A stretch of 64,000 nucleotides of DNA, from positions 1 through 64,000 of the forward strand of contig NZ_FOUG01000016.1 in the NCBI RefSeq assembly GCF_900114785.1, read 5' to 3'. Shown here piece by piece: positions 33,488 to 42,040 of the stretch. Both the position numbers and the translations under genes were made by a program. Source of the stretch: Variovorax sp. OV329 (GTDB lineage Bacteria > Pseudomonadota > Gammaproteobacteria > Burkholderiales > Burkholderiaceae_C). The notes under the pieces are model-generated. The model did not search any database, was not told where the DNA came from, and worked only from the letters and a program-made list of their open reading frames with translations. Position 1 is the stretch's first letter, and every line of letters begins with the position of its first letter.

Positions 33488-34572
33488 CGGCTCTTCGCCT
33501 CGACCGCCTTGGGCCGGGTGCTGCGTGCGGGCGCGCCCGGCGGCACCGCGACGGATTCGCGCTCGACCAGCTGGCGCGGCGCGAAGACCTGCTCGCGCGC
33601 CGCCTGTTCCTCCGTGCGGGCCATGGCCTGCGCCACCATGGCCTGCGCCATCTCGTGCACCGGCAGCTCCACCGTGCTGAGGCCTGGGTTGCTCAACCCC
33701 GACAGGTACAGCCCGTCGATGCCCACGATCGAGATGTCCTGCGGCACCCGCACGCCCACGTCGCGCAGACCCGCCATCAGGCCCATGGCCATGAGGTCGT
33801 TGAGCGCGACGATGCCGGTGGGCCGCTGCTTCATGCGCGCCAGGCGCGCGGCCATGGCGCGGCCGACTTCGGCAATCACCGCATCGCTGTATTCGTTGAG
33901 CGCGCCGCCATCGATCACCTGCGCCTGCTTCGCCAGGCCCGCGGCCTCGGCCGCGGCATGGAAGCCGTCGATCTTGGCGCTGCGGCTCATGGTCAGGCCC
34001 GCCACCGTGGCGAAGGCCAGGTGCCGATGGCCCCGGGCGATCAGGTGGGCGGTGGCCATGCGCGCCGCTTCGAAGTTGTCGGGCATCACGTGGCCCACGC
34101 GCGAGCGCTTGCCGGGCGTGGCGCCGCGGTCGTAGCTGATGACCACCATGCCGCGCTCCACCGCCTGCTCGAAGTGCCGCTCGTCGGCCAGCGAGGAGAT
34201 GACGATGACCCGACGCACGCCGTGCGCCGCCAGGTCCTCGAAGAAGGCGCTCTCCTTCTCGCGGTCGCGGTAGGTGCTGCCGATGAGAAGCCGAAAGCCA
34301 TGCTCCTGCTGCGCCGCCGTCTCCACCTCGCGCGCGATGTGGCCGTACATGGGGTTGGTCAGCGATGGCACCAGCAGGCCCAGCAGCGGCGTCTGGCCGG
34401 TCTTGAGCTGCTGCGCCAGCTTGCTGGGCCGGAACTGCAGCGCCTCGATGGAGGCCCGCACCCGCGCCAGCGTGTCGGGCCGCATGCGGTCGACGCGGCC
34501 GTTGAGCACGTTCGATACCGTGCTCACCGACACCTGCGCATGTCGCGCCACATCCTGGATGGTCGTCGTCAT
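33484..34572 (-). CDS. LacI-family transcriptional regulator
   Basis: This 362-residue repressor has an N-terminal helix-turn-helix and hinge: TTTIQDVARHAQVSVSTVSN, VLNGRVDRMRPDTLARV, FRPSKLAQQLKTGQT. A periplasmic-binding-like sensor domain follows (LLGLLVPSLTNPMYGHIARE, GIVALNDLMAMGLMAGLRD, ISIVGIDG). It is embedded in the TRAP operon between the permease and the dehydrogenase, with a 4-base overlap to the latter. The palindromes upstream of dctP (37566-37588) are its likely operators, giving autoregulation. Confidence 0.93.
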   Translation of the reverse strand: MTTTIQDVARHAQVSVSTVSNVLNGRVDRMRPDTLARVRASIEALQFRPSKLAQQLKTGQTPLLGLLVPSLTNPMYGHIAREVETAAQQEHGFRLLIGSTYRDREKESAFFEDLAAHGVRRVIVISSLADERHFEQAVERGMVVISYDRGATPGKRSRVGHVMPDNFEAARMATAHLIARGHRHLAFATVAGLTMSRSAKIDGFHAAAEAAGLAKQAQVIDGGALNEYSDAVIAEVGRAMAARLARMKQRPTGIVALNDLMAMGLMAGLRDVGVRVPQDISIVGIDGLYLSGLSNPGLSTVELPVHEMAQAMVAQAMARTEEQAAREQVFAPRQLVERESVAVPPGAPARSTRPKAVEAKSR

Positions 34573-34595
34573 CTCTTCTTCAGTTCAATCTCGTC

Positions 34596-36485
34596 CTACA
34601 GGCCCAGCCGCAGCGGCAGCCACAACGAAAACGAGGGTACCAGCACCAGCACGAGCAGCGCGAGCGCCAGCACCGCCAGGTACTTGGCCATGGGCCGCGC
34701 CACGTCCTTCACCTGCGTGCCGGTGATGGCGCAGGTGGCGAACAGGCCCAGGCCGATGGGCGGCGCGAACAGCCCCAGGCCCATGGCAATGACCATCACC
34801 GTGCCGAAGTGCAGCGGGTGGATGCCCAGCTGCTGCGCGATGGGCGTGAGCAGCGGGCCGAAGATGATGAGCGCCGGCGCTCCTTCGAGCACCGCGCCGA
34901 ACACCACCATCATCACCACCGACAGCACGATGAAGCTGATGCTGCCGTACTGGTGCGCAAAGCTCACGATGCTGGCCGACACCTGCTGCGGAATCTGCTC
35001 GATGGTGAGCGCGAAGGACAGGCTGGAGGCCGCCGCCACGATGAACAGGATGCTGCCCGCCATCGACGCCGACTTCATGAACAGCCGCGCCAGCCCCGCC
35101 AGGCTCAGTTCGCGGAACACCACGCTGCCGGCCACCAGCGCGTACATCACGGCGAAGGCCGAGACCTCGGTGGAGGTGGCCACGCCCGAGGTCACGCCCT
35201 TGCCGATCATCGCCACCATGATGATCGCCACCAGCGCGCCGCCCAGCAGCTTGAGCATGGGCGTGCGGTGCTCGAAGGCGTCGTCCGGGTTGATGCGCCC
35301 GCCCACCGCAATGGCCAGTGTGGCCAGCGCCAGCGCCATCACCGCCGCCGGCACCAGCCCCGCCATGAAGAGCCCGGCAATCGAGATGTTGGCCACGAAG
35401 CCCATGATGATCATGTTGATGCACGGCGGAATGGTCTCCGCCATGACCGCGGTGCAGGCCAGCAGGCCGGCGGCCTCGTTCGGGTCCTGCTTCGTTCGCC
35501 GCACCGCCGGCATCACGATGCCGCCTACCGCCGCGATGTCCGCCAGCTTGGAGCCCGACACGCCCGAGAAGAAGGCGGTGGCCGTGATGGTGATGAGCCC
35601 CAGCCCGCCGCGCACGCGGCCGAACATGCGCAGCAGCAGCTCGATGAGCCGCGCCGACATGCCGTTCTGCTCCATCAGCAGGCCGGCCAGCACGAAGAAG
35701 GGAATGGCCAGCAGCACGAAGTGGTCGCTGCCCGCCATCACCTGCTGCGAGTAGATGAGCAGCGGCAGCGACGGGTCGGCCAGGAAGTACAGCAGCGAGG
35801 CGAAGGCCAGCACGAAGCCGATCGGCACGCCCAGCGCCAGCGCGCCGAAGAAGCCGAGGGCCAGCAGCAAGCCGCGCGGCACGGCGTGCGCGGGCATGAA
35901 CGCGTTCCAGCCGTACACGACGCCCAGCAGCACGAGCGAACCGACCAGCGTGGCCCACACCAGCCGAGCCGGCCCATCCAGCGCATGCGCCACCGCGAAC
36001 ATCGTCATGAAGCCGCTGCCGAAGACCACCGGGAAGACGTAGAGCCACTGCGGCAGGCCCAGCGGCGTGGTCTGGCCCCAGGTGTCCACCAGCAGCAGCA
36101 CCGAGGACACGAAGAGGCTGGCCGACACGCCCGCGATGATCCAGTGGCCGACCTGGATCAGCGCCGGCTGCCAGTGCGCCGGCAGCATGTGGCGGAACAG
36201 GTCGACACCCACGTGCTGGCTGCGCGCCAGCACCGAGGCCGCGCCAAAGAACACCAGCACCAGCATCAGCGCGCGTGCCACCTCCTCGGCCCAGTCCACC
36301 GGGTCGTGCAGCGCGTAGCGGTAGATGACCGACAGGAACACCATCAGCACATCCACCGCCAGCACCACGGCGGACAGCACTTCGATCCAGTGCGTGAGGC
36401 GGGACAGCAGGCGCCCCGACTGCGTGCCTGCCCTGGAGCCCCAGGCCGGCAAGGCCGGTGCCTTCGTGTCGATGGCGACGCTCAC
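34596..36485 (-). CDS. TRAP transporter permease, fused small (DctQ) and large (DctM) subunits
   Basis: In this 629-residue protein the first ~190 residues are a four-span DctQ domain (DVLMVFLSVIYRYALHDPVD, WAEEVARALMLVLVFFGAA, HVGVDLF). The remainder is a 12-span DctM domain (LGVPIGFVLAFASLLYFL, AIPFFVLAGLLMEQNGMS, RGGLGLITITATAFFSGVSG, PPIGLGLFATCAITGT). The fused arrangement is known in many TRAP systems. It imports the ligand delivered by DctP with a sodium gradient. It begins four bases after the dctP stop. Confidence 0.95.
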   Translation of the reverse strand: MSVAIDTKAPALPAWGSRAGTQSGRLLSRLTHWIEVLSAVVLAVDVLMVFLSVIYRYALHDPVDWAEEVARALMLVLVFFGAASVLARSQHVGVDLFRHMLPAHWQPALIQVGHWIIAGVSASLFVSSVLLLVDTWGQTTPLGLPQWLYVFPVVFGSGFMTMFAVAHALDGPARLVWATLVGSLVLLGVVYGWNAFMPAHAVPRGLLLALGFFGALALGVPIGFVLAFASLLYFLADPSLPLLIYSQQVMAGSDHFVLLAIPFFVLAGLLMEQNGMSARLIELLLRMFGRVRGGLGLITITATAFFSGVSGSKLADIAAVGGIVMPAVRRTKQDPNEAAGLLACTAVMAETIPPCINMIIMGFVANISIAGLFMAGLVPAAVMALALATLAIAVGGRINPDDAFEHRTPMLKLLGGALVAIIMVAMIGKGVTSGVATSTEVSAFAVMYALVAGSVVFRELSLAGLARLFMKSASMAGSILFIVAAASSLSFALTIEQIPQQVSASIVSFAHQYGSISFIVLSVVMMVVFGAVLEGAPALIIFGPLLTPIAQQLGIHPLHFGTVMVIAMGLGLFAPPIGLGLFATCAITGTQVKDVARPMAKYLAVLALALLVLVLVPSFSLWLPLRLGL

Positions 36486-36489
36486 CGCT

Positions 36490-37515
36490 TCAGCCCCGCG
36501 CGGCGGCGATGTCGGCGAAGAGCGGCGCCGTGCTCGGGTACTGCTTGGCGAAGTCGGCCCACAGCTTCGCTTCCATCTCCTTGCGCACCGCGGCGCGCTC
36601 GGCCGGGGCCATGGGGAAGAAGGTCATGCCCTTCTTCTTGAGTTCCTCGATGGCGGCGGCGCCCTTCTCGCCCGCCAGGCCGCGCTGCTGCGCAGTCGAT
36701 TCGGCAACCGCCTTCATGAAAGCGGGGCGAAGGCTGGCCGGAATCTTGTCCTGGCTGCGCCTGCTGATCACCACCACCATGGGACTGAACAGGTGCTCGG
36801 TCATCCAGCAGGACTTGGTCACCTCGTTGAGCTTGCTGGCCAGCACCGTGGCCGCGTCGTGCTCGAAGCCGTCGACCACGCCGGTCTGCGCCGCCATGTA
36901 GAGCTCGCCGAAGGGAATGGGCGTGGGGATGGCGCCCATGATCTTGAAGGTCTCGATGAAGGCCGGCGTGGGCAGCACGCGCAGCTTCACGCCTTTCACG
37001 TCGGCCAGCGACTTCACCTGGTTCTTGGTGTAGACGCTGCGCGGCCCGAAGTGCGAGGTCCAGGTGAGCACGGTGCAGCCGGCGCGCTTTTGCAGCATGT
37101 CGTCCAGCGCGGCGCCGGCCTTGCCGTCCATGGCGCGGGCCACGTGGGCGTAGCTGTCGAAGAGGTAGCCCAGGTCCAGCATGCCCAGTTCGGGCAGCAC
37201 CGTCGCCCAGATGGACGAGCCGGTCACCATCATGTCGATGGAACCCACCTTCACCTGCTGCACCACGTCGCTTTCCTTGCCCAGCTGGTTGTTGGGGAAG
37301 TAGTCGAGGCGGATCGCGTCGCCCACCGAGGCCTTCAGGTTGGCCTGCAGGCGCTGGTACCAGACATAGTGCGCCGCGTTGTCGTCCGCCGTCATCGAGG
37401 ACGAGAAGCGCAGCGCCACCGGGCTCTGCGCCCACGAGAGCGCCGGCGCGGCGAGCGTGGCCGCGGCGGCCGAGGTGGACTGGACGAAGCGGCGGCGGGT
37501 CAGGTTGGCGGTCAT
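36490..37515 (-). CDS. TRAP transporter substrate-binding protein DctP
   Basis: This 341-residue periplasmic receptor starts with a twin-arginine-type leader (LTRRRFVQSTSAAAATLAAP ending SWA). DctP features follow: FFPNNQLG-like YFPNNQLGKESDVVQQVKVG, then GVKLRVLPTPAF with the conserved Arg that binds the carboxylate, and PFGELYMAAQTGVVDGFE. It is the first gene of the operon, directly downstream of two LacI-type palindromes. The ligand is probably an organic or sugar acid given the dehydrogenase and lactonase in the operon. Confidence 0.94.
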   Translation of the reverse strand: MTANLTRRRFVQSTSAAAATLAAPALSWAQSPVALRFSSSMTADDNAAHYVWYQRLQANLKASVGDAIRLDYFPNNQLGKESDVVQQVKVGSIDMMVTGSSIWATVLPELGMLDLGYLFDSYAHVARAMDGKAGAALDDMLQKRAGCTVLTWTSHFGPRSVYTKNQVKSLADVKGVKLRVLPTPAFIETFKIMGAIPTPIPFGELYMAAQTGVVDGFEHDAATVLASKLNEVTKSCWMTEHLFSPMVVVISRRSQDKIPASLRPAFMKAVAESTAQQRGLAGEKGAAAIEELKKKGMTFFPMAPAERAAVRKEMEAKLWADFAKQYPSTAPLFADIAAARG

Positions 37516-37565
37516 GCGTTGTCTCCTCGCGGCGATGTGGGCCGATCTGGTGTATCGGTTTAGTG

Positions 37566-37588
37566 AACCGGTTTACTGTATCGATACA
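37566..37588. promoter_or_regulatory. Two palindromic LacI-type operators upstream of the TRAP operon
   Basis: AACCGGTT (37566-37573) lies in TGAACCGGTTTA, and the perfect 12-mer TGTATCGATACA follows at 37577-37588. A further half-site TGTATCGGTTTA occurs at 37551-37562. Central CG/CCGG symmetry is typical of LacI-family operators. They sit 51-73 bases upstream of the dctP start, so the LacI regulator of the same operon is the likely ligand. Confidence 0.6.
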
Positions 37589-37699
37589 TCGGTCTCGCAG
37601 GATCGGGGTTTGACCTGAGTCCCGGCGCCGCCGGGCTTGCCCGAAGCCATGCGAGGCCCTAGCCTTGCGCGCAACTCAACTCATCGACCCCACGCACCG

Positions 37700-38518
37700 A
37701 TGGCCAGTTTCAAGCCCTACTGCGTCCCTACCAAGGGCTCCGACAAGTTCAAGCTCTCGAAGATCGACCCGCACGACACGCCCTTTGCCAGCGGCAGCGA
37801 GCAGTCGCAGCGCGAAGAGCTCGAAGCGCTCGCCACGGAGCTGGACAAGCTGCAGAACCTGCTGCATGCGGAGGGGCGGCGCAAGCTGCTGCTGGTGCTG
37901 CAGGGCATGGACACCAGCGGCAAGGACGGCACCATCCGCTGGGTGTTCTCGCGCACCTCGCCGCTGGGCGTGCGGGTGGTGCCCTTCAAGGCGCCCAGCG
38001 AACTTGAGCGCTCGTACGACTACCTCTGGCGTTGCCATGCCGTGGTGCCCGCCACAGGCCAGCTCATGGTGTGGAACCGCAGCCACTACGAGGACGTGCT
38101 GGTGCCGGTGGTGGAGGAGTACATCGACAAGGCCGAGGTGCAGCGGCGCTACCGCCAGATCAAGGACTTCGAGCGCATGCTCACCGAGACCGGCACCACC
38201 GTCATCAAGTGCATGCTGCACATCAGCAAGGACGAGCAGCGCGAGCGCCTGCAGGAGCGCATCGACACGCCGGGCAAGCAGTGGAAGTTCTCGCGCGCCG
38301 ACCTGGAGGTGCGCAAGAAGTGGTCGGCCTACCAGCGCGCCTACGAGAAGGCCCTGGCCGCCACCTCGACCGAGTACGCGCCCTGGCACGTGGTCCCAGC
38401 CGACAGCAAGGCGCACCGCAACCTGATGATCGCCAAGCTGCTGATCAAGACGCTCAAGGACATGAAGCTGAAGCTGCCGCCGGCGGACCCGGCGCTGAAG
38501 GGGCTGGTCGTCGAATAG
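37700..38518 (+). CDS. ppk2: Polyphosphate kinase 2 family protein (PPK2)
   Basis: This 272-residue P-loop kinase has Walker A GMDTSGKDGTIR, a second conserved block FKAPSELERSYDYLWR and Walker B-like MVWNRSHYEDVLV. An Arg-rich lid region and KQWKFSRADLEVRKKW follow. PPK2 enzymes use polyphosphate to phosphorylate nucleoside di- or monophosphates. The one-domain size suggests class I or III; the exact nucleotide preference cannot be read from sequence. The ATG at 37700 gives the expected N-terminus. It is monocistronic, divergent from the TRAP operon. Confidence 0.93.
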   Translation: MASFKPYCVPTKGSDKFKLSKIDPHDTPFASGSEQSQREELEALATELDKLQNLLHAEGRRKLLLVLQGMDTSGKDGTIRWVFSRTSPLGVRVVPFKAPSELERSYDYLWRCHAVVPATGQLMVWNRSHYEDVLVPVVEEYIDKAEVQRRYRQIKDFERMLTETGTTVIKCMLHISKDEQRERLQERIDTPGKQWKFSRADLEVRKKWSAYQRAYEKALAATSTEYAPWHVVPADSKAHRNLMIAKLLIKTLKDMKLKLPPADPALKGLVVE

Positions 38519-38569
38519 GTCGCGGTCAAGGGCCAGTAGACAGTCTCGGGCCCAACGTGAACAAATCCC

Positions 38570-38623
38570 TTCTGTTTTCGGTCGGATGATTCTATAAACC
38601 AAAGTATTCAAATAATGCTTTGG
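38570..38623 (+). promoter_or_regulatory. Candidate promoter and A/T-rich hairpin overlapping the ribosome binding site of the 38635 gene
   Basis: A -10-like TATAAA (38593-38598) has a weak -35 TTCTGT (38570-38575) 17 bases upstream. Directly after it lies an imperfect palindrome, 38599-38623. CCAAAG and CTTTGG form a 6 bp stem, extended by a G-T wobble and ATT/AAT around a CAAAT loop. The last bases of the stem are the first two G of the GGAGGAG ribosome binding site (38622-38628). It may be an operator or a translation-controlling hairpin. Confidence 0.45.
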
Positions 38624-38634
38624 AGGAGTTCACC

Positions 38635-38862
38635 ATGACCTCTCGCCTCATGGGCATCACCGTCGAGCGCCCGCAGGACGGTTGCTATTTCTGGGTCATC
38701 CACGAAGACGTGCAGCACGACGGCCACTACGAGACCCTGGAGCGCGCCCCGCGCGCCAGCACCTCCTATTCCGAAGCCCTGGCCGACGGCTACTGGATGC
38801 TGCAACGCATCAACGGCCGCAAGTACGGCCTGCACGAGCTGCGCCACGCGCGGCCGTCCTAG
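38635..38862 (+). CDS. Small acidic protein of unknown function
   Basis: This protein of 75 residues has an excellent ribosome binding site (GGAGGAG, 6 bases before the ATG). It is Trp/Tyr/His rich: DGCYFWVIHEDVQHDGHYET, then STSYSEALADGYWMLQR and YGLHELR. It has no signal peptide. The compact beta-beta-alpha pattern suggests a small globular domain. I do not recognise the family. It is preceded by a hairpin overlapping its ribosome binding site and followed by a glutathione transferase gene 68 bases on. Confidence 0.7.
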   Translation: MTSRLMGITVERPQDGCYFWVIHEDVQHDGHYETLERAPRASTSYSEALADGYWMLQRINGRKYGLHELRHARPS

Positions 38863-38930
38863 GCACCAAGGCGCCGGCTGGCGCCTCGTGTAAGGTCCGC
38901 CCTTTCCGTTCCTGGCGGGAGGATTCGAGC

Positions 38931-39665
38931 ATGGCGGACTACGAGCTTCACTACTGGACCGGCATTCAAGGCCGCGGCGAATTCGTGCGGCTGGCACTGG
39001 AAGCGGCCGGCGCCTCCTACGTGGACGTGGCGCGCGGGCCCGAGGCCGAGGGCGGCGGCGATGGCGCCCTGATGCGGCGCCTGCGGCACGCGTCCAACCC
39101 CACGCCCTCCTTCGCGCCGCCCTTCCTGGTTCACGGCGACTTCTGCATCGGCCAGACCGCCGCCATCCTGATCTACCTGGGTCCGCGCCTGGGGCTGGTG
39201 GGCAAGACCGAGCGCGACGTGCTGTGGACGCACCAATTGCAGCTGACCATCGCCGACATGGTGTCCGAGGCGCACGACAGCCATCACCCCATTTCCTCCT
39301 CGCTTTACTACGAGGACCAGAAGGACGCAGCGCTGGAACGCGCGAAGGACTTCTGCACGCACCGCATTCCCAAGTTCCTGACCTGGTTCGAGCAGGTGCT
39401 GGAGCGCAACGACGCGCCGGGCACGCACCTGGTGGGCGCTCAGCTGAGCTATGCCGACCTGTCGCTGTTCCAACTGGTCGAGGGGCTGCGCTATGCCTTT
39501 CCGAAGGCGGCGGCTGCTGCTCTTTCCGAGAGGCCGCTGGTGGCGCAGTTGCACGACAACGTTCGGCGCCTGCCGCGCATCCGCGACTACCTCAAGAGCC
39601 GGCGGCGCCTGGCCTTCAACGAGCAAGGCATCTTCCGGCGCTATCCGGAGCTGGACGCGGGCTGA
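38931..39665 (+). CDS. Glutathione S-transferase family protein
   Basis: This 244-residue protein has an N-terminal thioredoxin-like domain (YELHYWTGIQGRGEFVRLAL, PFLVHGDFCIGQTAAILIYL; the GQTAAI segment corresponds to the glutathione gamma-glutamyl contact usually written QSxAI). An all-helical C-terminal domain follows, with the conserved LSYADLSLFQLVEGL, including the N-capping Asp. GGGAGGA precedes the ATG. It is cytosolic and conjugates or reduces substrates with glutathione; the specific substrate is unknown. It converges on the mannitol-dehydrogenase-family gene. Confidence 0.88.
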   Translation: MADYELHYWTGIQGRGEFVRLALEAAGASYVDVARGPEAEGGGDGALMRRLRHASNPTPSFAPPFLVHGDFCIGQTAAILIYLGPRLGLVGKTERDVLWTHQLQLTIADMVSEAHDSHHPISSSLYYEDQKDAALERAKDFCTHRIPKFLTWFEQVLERNDAPGTHLVGAQLSYADLSLFQLVEGLRYAFPKAAAAALSERPLVAQLHDNVRRLPRIRDYLKSRRRLAFNEQGIFRRYPELDAG

Positions 39666-39692
39666 TTCGCGCCGCAGACCGCGCGCAGCCCG

Positions 39693-41123
39693 TCAGGCCG
39701 AAGCGACGACCTCGCCCAGCGCCGCGCGCGTGCCGGCGGTCTCGATGCGGCGCAACCAATGCAGCACGCGCGGTGCCCAGCGGGGGTCGTCCGCACAGCC
39801 CGCCGGCCAGACCGACGCCACCGACAGCAAGGCTCGCACGGTGCCTTCGGCATCGCCCGCGTGCTCCCCGGCAAGCGCCTTCAATACATCGGCCTGCGGA
39901 TCGGACATCGCGTACGCCTGCCCGGCTTCGTCCTCGCCGCGCAGGTAGCGCATCCATGCGGCGCAGGCCAGCGCCAGTGGTTCCAGCTCGCGGCCGGCTG
40001 CCAGGCCTTCCGCCAGCGCCGGTCCCCAGCGCAGCGGGATCTTCAGCGAGCTGTCGCTGGCGATCTGGTGCGCACGGTGATGCAGGTGCGGATTGGCGAA
40101 GCGCTCCAGCAGCGCGTCGCGGTACGCGGGCAGCCCGGGCCGCGCGAGGCCGGGCATGGCCACGCGCGTGATGAAGGCATGCACGAAGCGGCGCACTTCC
40201 GGCAGCGCCATGCCGTCGGCGATCGTGGCCCAACCCTGCACCGCGCCGATCATGGCCAGCGCCGTGTGGCTGCCGTTGAGCATGCGCAGCTTGGCGTCCT
40301 CGAAGGTCTTGACCTCGTCCACCACCGTGACGCCGACACTGGCCAGCAGCGAGGCATCCGACGGGTCGGCCATGCGCCGCTCGATTACCCATTCCCAGAA
40401 GGCCTCGGTGCTGAGGGCGCCCTGGTCCTCGACGCCCAGGGCCGCCCGAGCCGCGGCATGCTGCGCCTCGGTGGATGCCGGCACGATACGGTCGACCATG
40501 CTGTTGGGGAAGGCACATTGCGACTCGATCCAGCCGGCCAGCTTCGCATCGCGCGATGCCGCCTCGACGAGGCACAGCGCCTGCAGCTTGCGGCCGTTGT
40601 CCGAGAGGTTGTCGCAGGAGGCCACGGTGACGCCGGGCAGCCCCGCCGCCCTGCGCTGCGCCAGGCCGTCGACGATCAGCGCCGCCAGGTCCGGCGCATA
40701 GCCTTTCTCGGTCACGGTCAAGGTGATCCATCGGGTCGAAGGCGCTGAGATCGCGCCGACCACCTGCTGCCGCTCGCGCGCCGCCACGCAGGTGCGCAGC
40801 AGCGCGCCCGGCACCTGCCAGCGCACCGATCGTGCATCCGCGATCTGCACCGAGTACAGCCCGTCCTGTGCCGCCAATGCGTCCGCGAGCTGCGTGCTGC
40901 GCATCGCCACGCCGACCACGCCCCAGCGCAGGTCGCCACCGGCGATCAGTCGCTCGTAGACCAGCGCCTGGTGGGCCCGGTGGAAGGCGCCCAGCCCCAG
41001 GTGCACCACACCTGCCTGCACGCCAGCGCGGCCTGAATCTGGTAGGACCACTTCAGCGCCCGTGTCGAGCGCCCGGGCAGGCAGTAAGCTCAGACGGCAA
41101 GAATCGAGAATAGGCAAGGACAT
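39693..41123 (-). CDS. Mannitol dehydrogenase family protein, probable fructuronate reductase (UxuB-like)
   Basis: This 476-residue long-chain polyol dehydrogenase has the NAD-binding motif VVHLGLGAFHRAHQALVYE, then TVTEKGY and FPNSMVDRIVPAS. The catalytic Lys-Asn-His set lies in KLRMLNGSHTALA. Family members include mannitol 2-dehydrogenase, fructuronate reductase and tagaturonate reductase. D-mannonate dehydratase and a FadR-type regulator are in the same locus, so reduction of D-fructuronate to D-mannonate is the best guess. It is divergent from the regulator with shared operator-like palindromes between. Confidence 0.85.
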   Translation of the reverse strand: MSLPILDSCRLSLLPARALDTGAEVVLPDSGRAGVQAGVVHLGLGAFHRAHQALVYERLIAGGDLRWGVVGVAMRSTQLADALAAQDGLYSVQIADARSVRWQVPGALLRTCVAARERQQVVGAISAPSTRWITLTVTEKGYAPDLAALIVDGLAQRRAAGLPGVTVASCDNLSDNGRKLQALCLVEAASRDAKLAGWIESQCAFPNSMVDRIVPASTEAQHAAARAALGVEDQGALSTEAFWEWVIERRMADPSDASLLASVGVTVVDEVKTFEDAKLRMLNGSHTALAMIGAVQGWATIADGMALPEVRRFVHAFITRVAMPGLARPGLPAYRDALLERFANPHLHHRAHQIASDSSLKIPLRWGPALAEGLAAGRELEPLALACAAWMRYLRGEDEAGQAYAMSDPQADVLKALAGEHAGDAEGTVRALLSVASVWPAGCADDPRWAPRVLHWLRRIETAGTRAALGEVVASA

Positions 41124-41188
41124 GGGGCAAAACCGGCGTTGGAGAGCTGAGACGCAGATTAGATCGCCGGACCGACCAATCCTTGTTC

Positions 41189-41241
41189 TGGTAAACCACT
41201 ATGGGCCTTATGGCCCACCAATCAAATAATTGGTCCAACCA
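41189..41241. promoter_or_regulatory. Cluster of palindromes, probable FadR/UxuR-type operators
   Basis: Three symmetric sites lie between the divergent dehydrogenase and regulator genes. TGGTAAACCA (41189-41198) is perfect. TGGGCC-TTAT-GGCCCA (41202-41217) is perfect. AATTGGTCCAACCA has TGGT/ACCA arms at 41231-41241. TGGT-N2/3-ACCA is the form of operators bound by UxuR/ExuR and other FadR-type GntR proteins, so autoregulation and control of both transcripts is likely. Confidence 0.6.
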
Positions 41242-41250
41242 CTTCCGAAC

Positions 41251-41985
41251 ATGAACCTCAAGCTCATTCCCGGCAATGCGCAGGCGGACGGCCCTTCCAA
41301 GGTGGGCGAGCGCTCCTACCTGCGCCTGGCAGCGCAGATCATGGAGCTGGTCCGCCAGGGCGAGATCAAGCCGGGCGAACGGCTTCCGGCCGAGCGGGTG
41401 CTGGCCGAGCGCTTCGACGTCAGCCGCACGGCGGTGCGCGAGGCCACCATCTCGCTGGAGATCCAGGGCGTGGTCGAGGTGCGCGGCGGTTCCGGCGTAT
41501 ACGTCTCGCAGACGCCCGGCAGGAACCCGGTCGTCACCCCCTTCATGCCCGCCACCGAGCCCGGCCCCTTCGAGCTGCTGCGCGCGCGCTGCCTGATCGA
41601 GGCCGAGATCGCTGGCCAGGCCGCCGAGGTGCGCAAGGACTCGGACCTGGACCGCATCTTCTCGGCGCTCACCGAGATGTACGAGCAGATGGACAACAAG
41701 GAGGCCAATGCCGAGGCCGATCGACTGTTCCACGTGCGCATCGCCGAATCCACAGGCAACAGCGTGCTGATGCAGATGGTCACGGCGCTGTGGGCCCAGG
41801 CCCGCGGCCCCATTTGGACCAAGATCGAGCACCACTTCCACACGCCCGAGCTGCGCCTGGCCTCCCACGCGGACCACCAGCGCATCTTCAACGCGCTGCT
41901 CGCGCGCGACGCGGATGCATCCCGTGCCGCCATGCGCGCGCACATCGAGCGCGTGATCACCGAGTTCACCCAGGCCTGGCGCTGA
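41251..41985 (+). CDS. GntR-family regulator, FadR subfamily (FCD effector domain)
   Basis: This 244-residue regulator has a winged helix-turn-helix (YLRLAAQIMELVRQGEIKPG, then RLPAERVLAERFDVSRTAVR and EGIVEVRGGSGVYVS-like). An all-helical FCD domain follows with metal/ligand residues in ADRLFHVRIAESTGNS, WTKIEHH and HADHQRIFNAL. The ATG at 41251 is preferred over an upstream TTG. It is divergent from the fructuronate-reductase-like gene and just upstream of the ABC transporter, so it probably represses both in the absence of a hexuronate intermediate. Confidence 0.92.
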   Translation: MNLKLIPGNAQADGPSKVGERSYLRLAAQIMELVRQGEIKPGERLPAERVLAERFDVSRTAVREATISLEIQGVVEVRGGSGVYVSQTPGRNPVVTPFMPATEPGPFELLRARCLIEAEIAGQAAEVRKDSDLDRIFSALTEMYEQMDNKEANAEADRLFHVRIAESTGNSVLMQMVTALWAQARGPIWTKIEHHFHTPELRLASHADHQRIFNALLARDADASRAAMRAHIERVITEFTQAWR

Positions 41986-42040
41986 AGAGACAAGAAGCCG
42001 CGCGCCCAGGCCGATTCCCAATTCCAACAGGAGACAAGCC

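Noticed and set aside
34809..36641. Long plus-strand frame across the TRAP permease gene
   Set aside because: The translation is His/Arg/Gln-rich and the opposite strand encodes an unmistakable DctQM permease.
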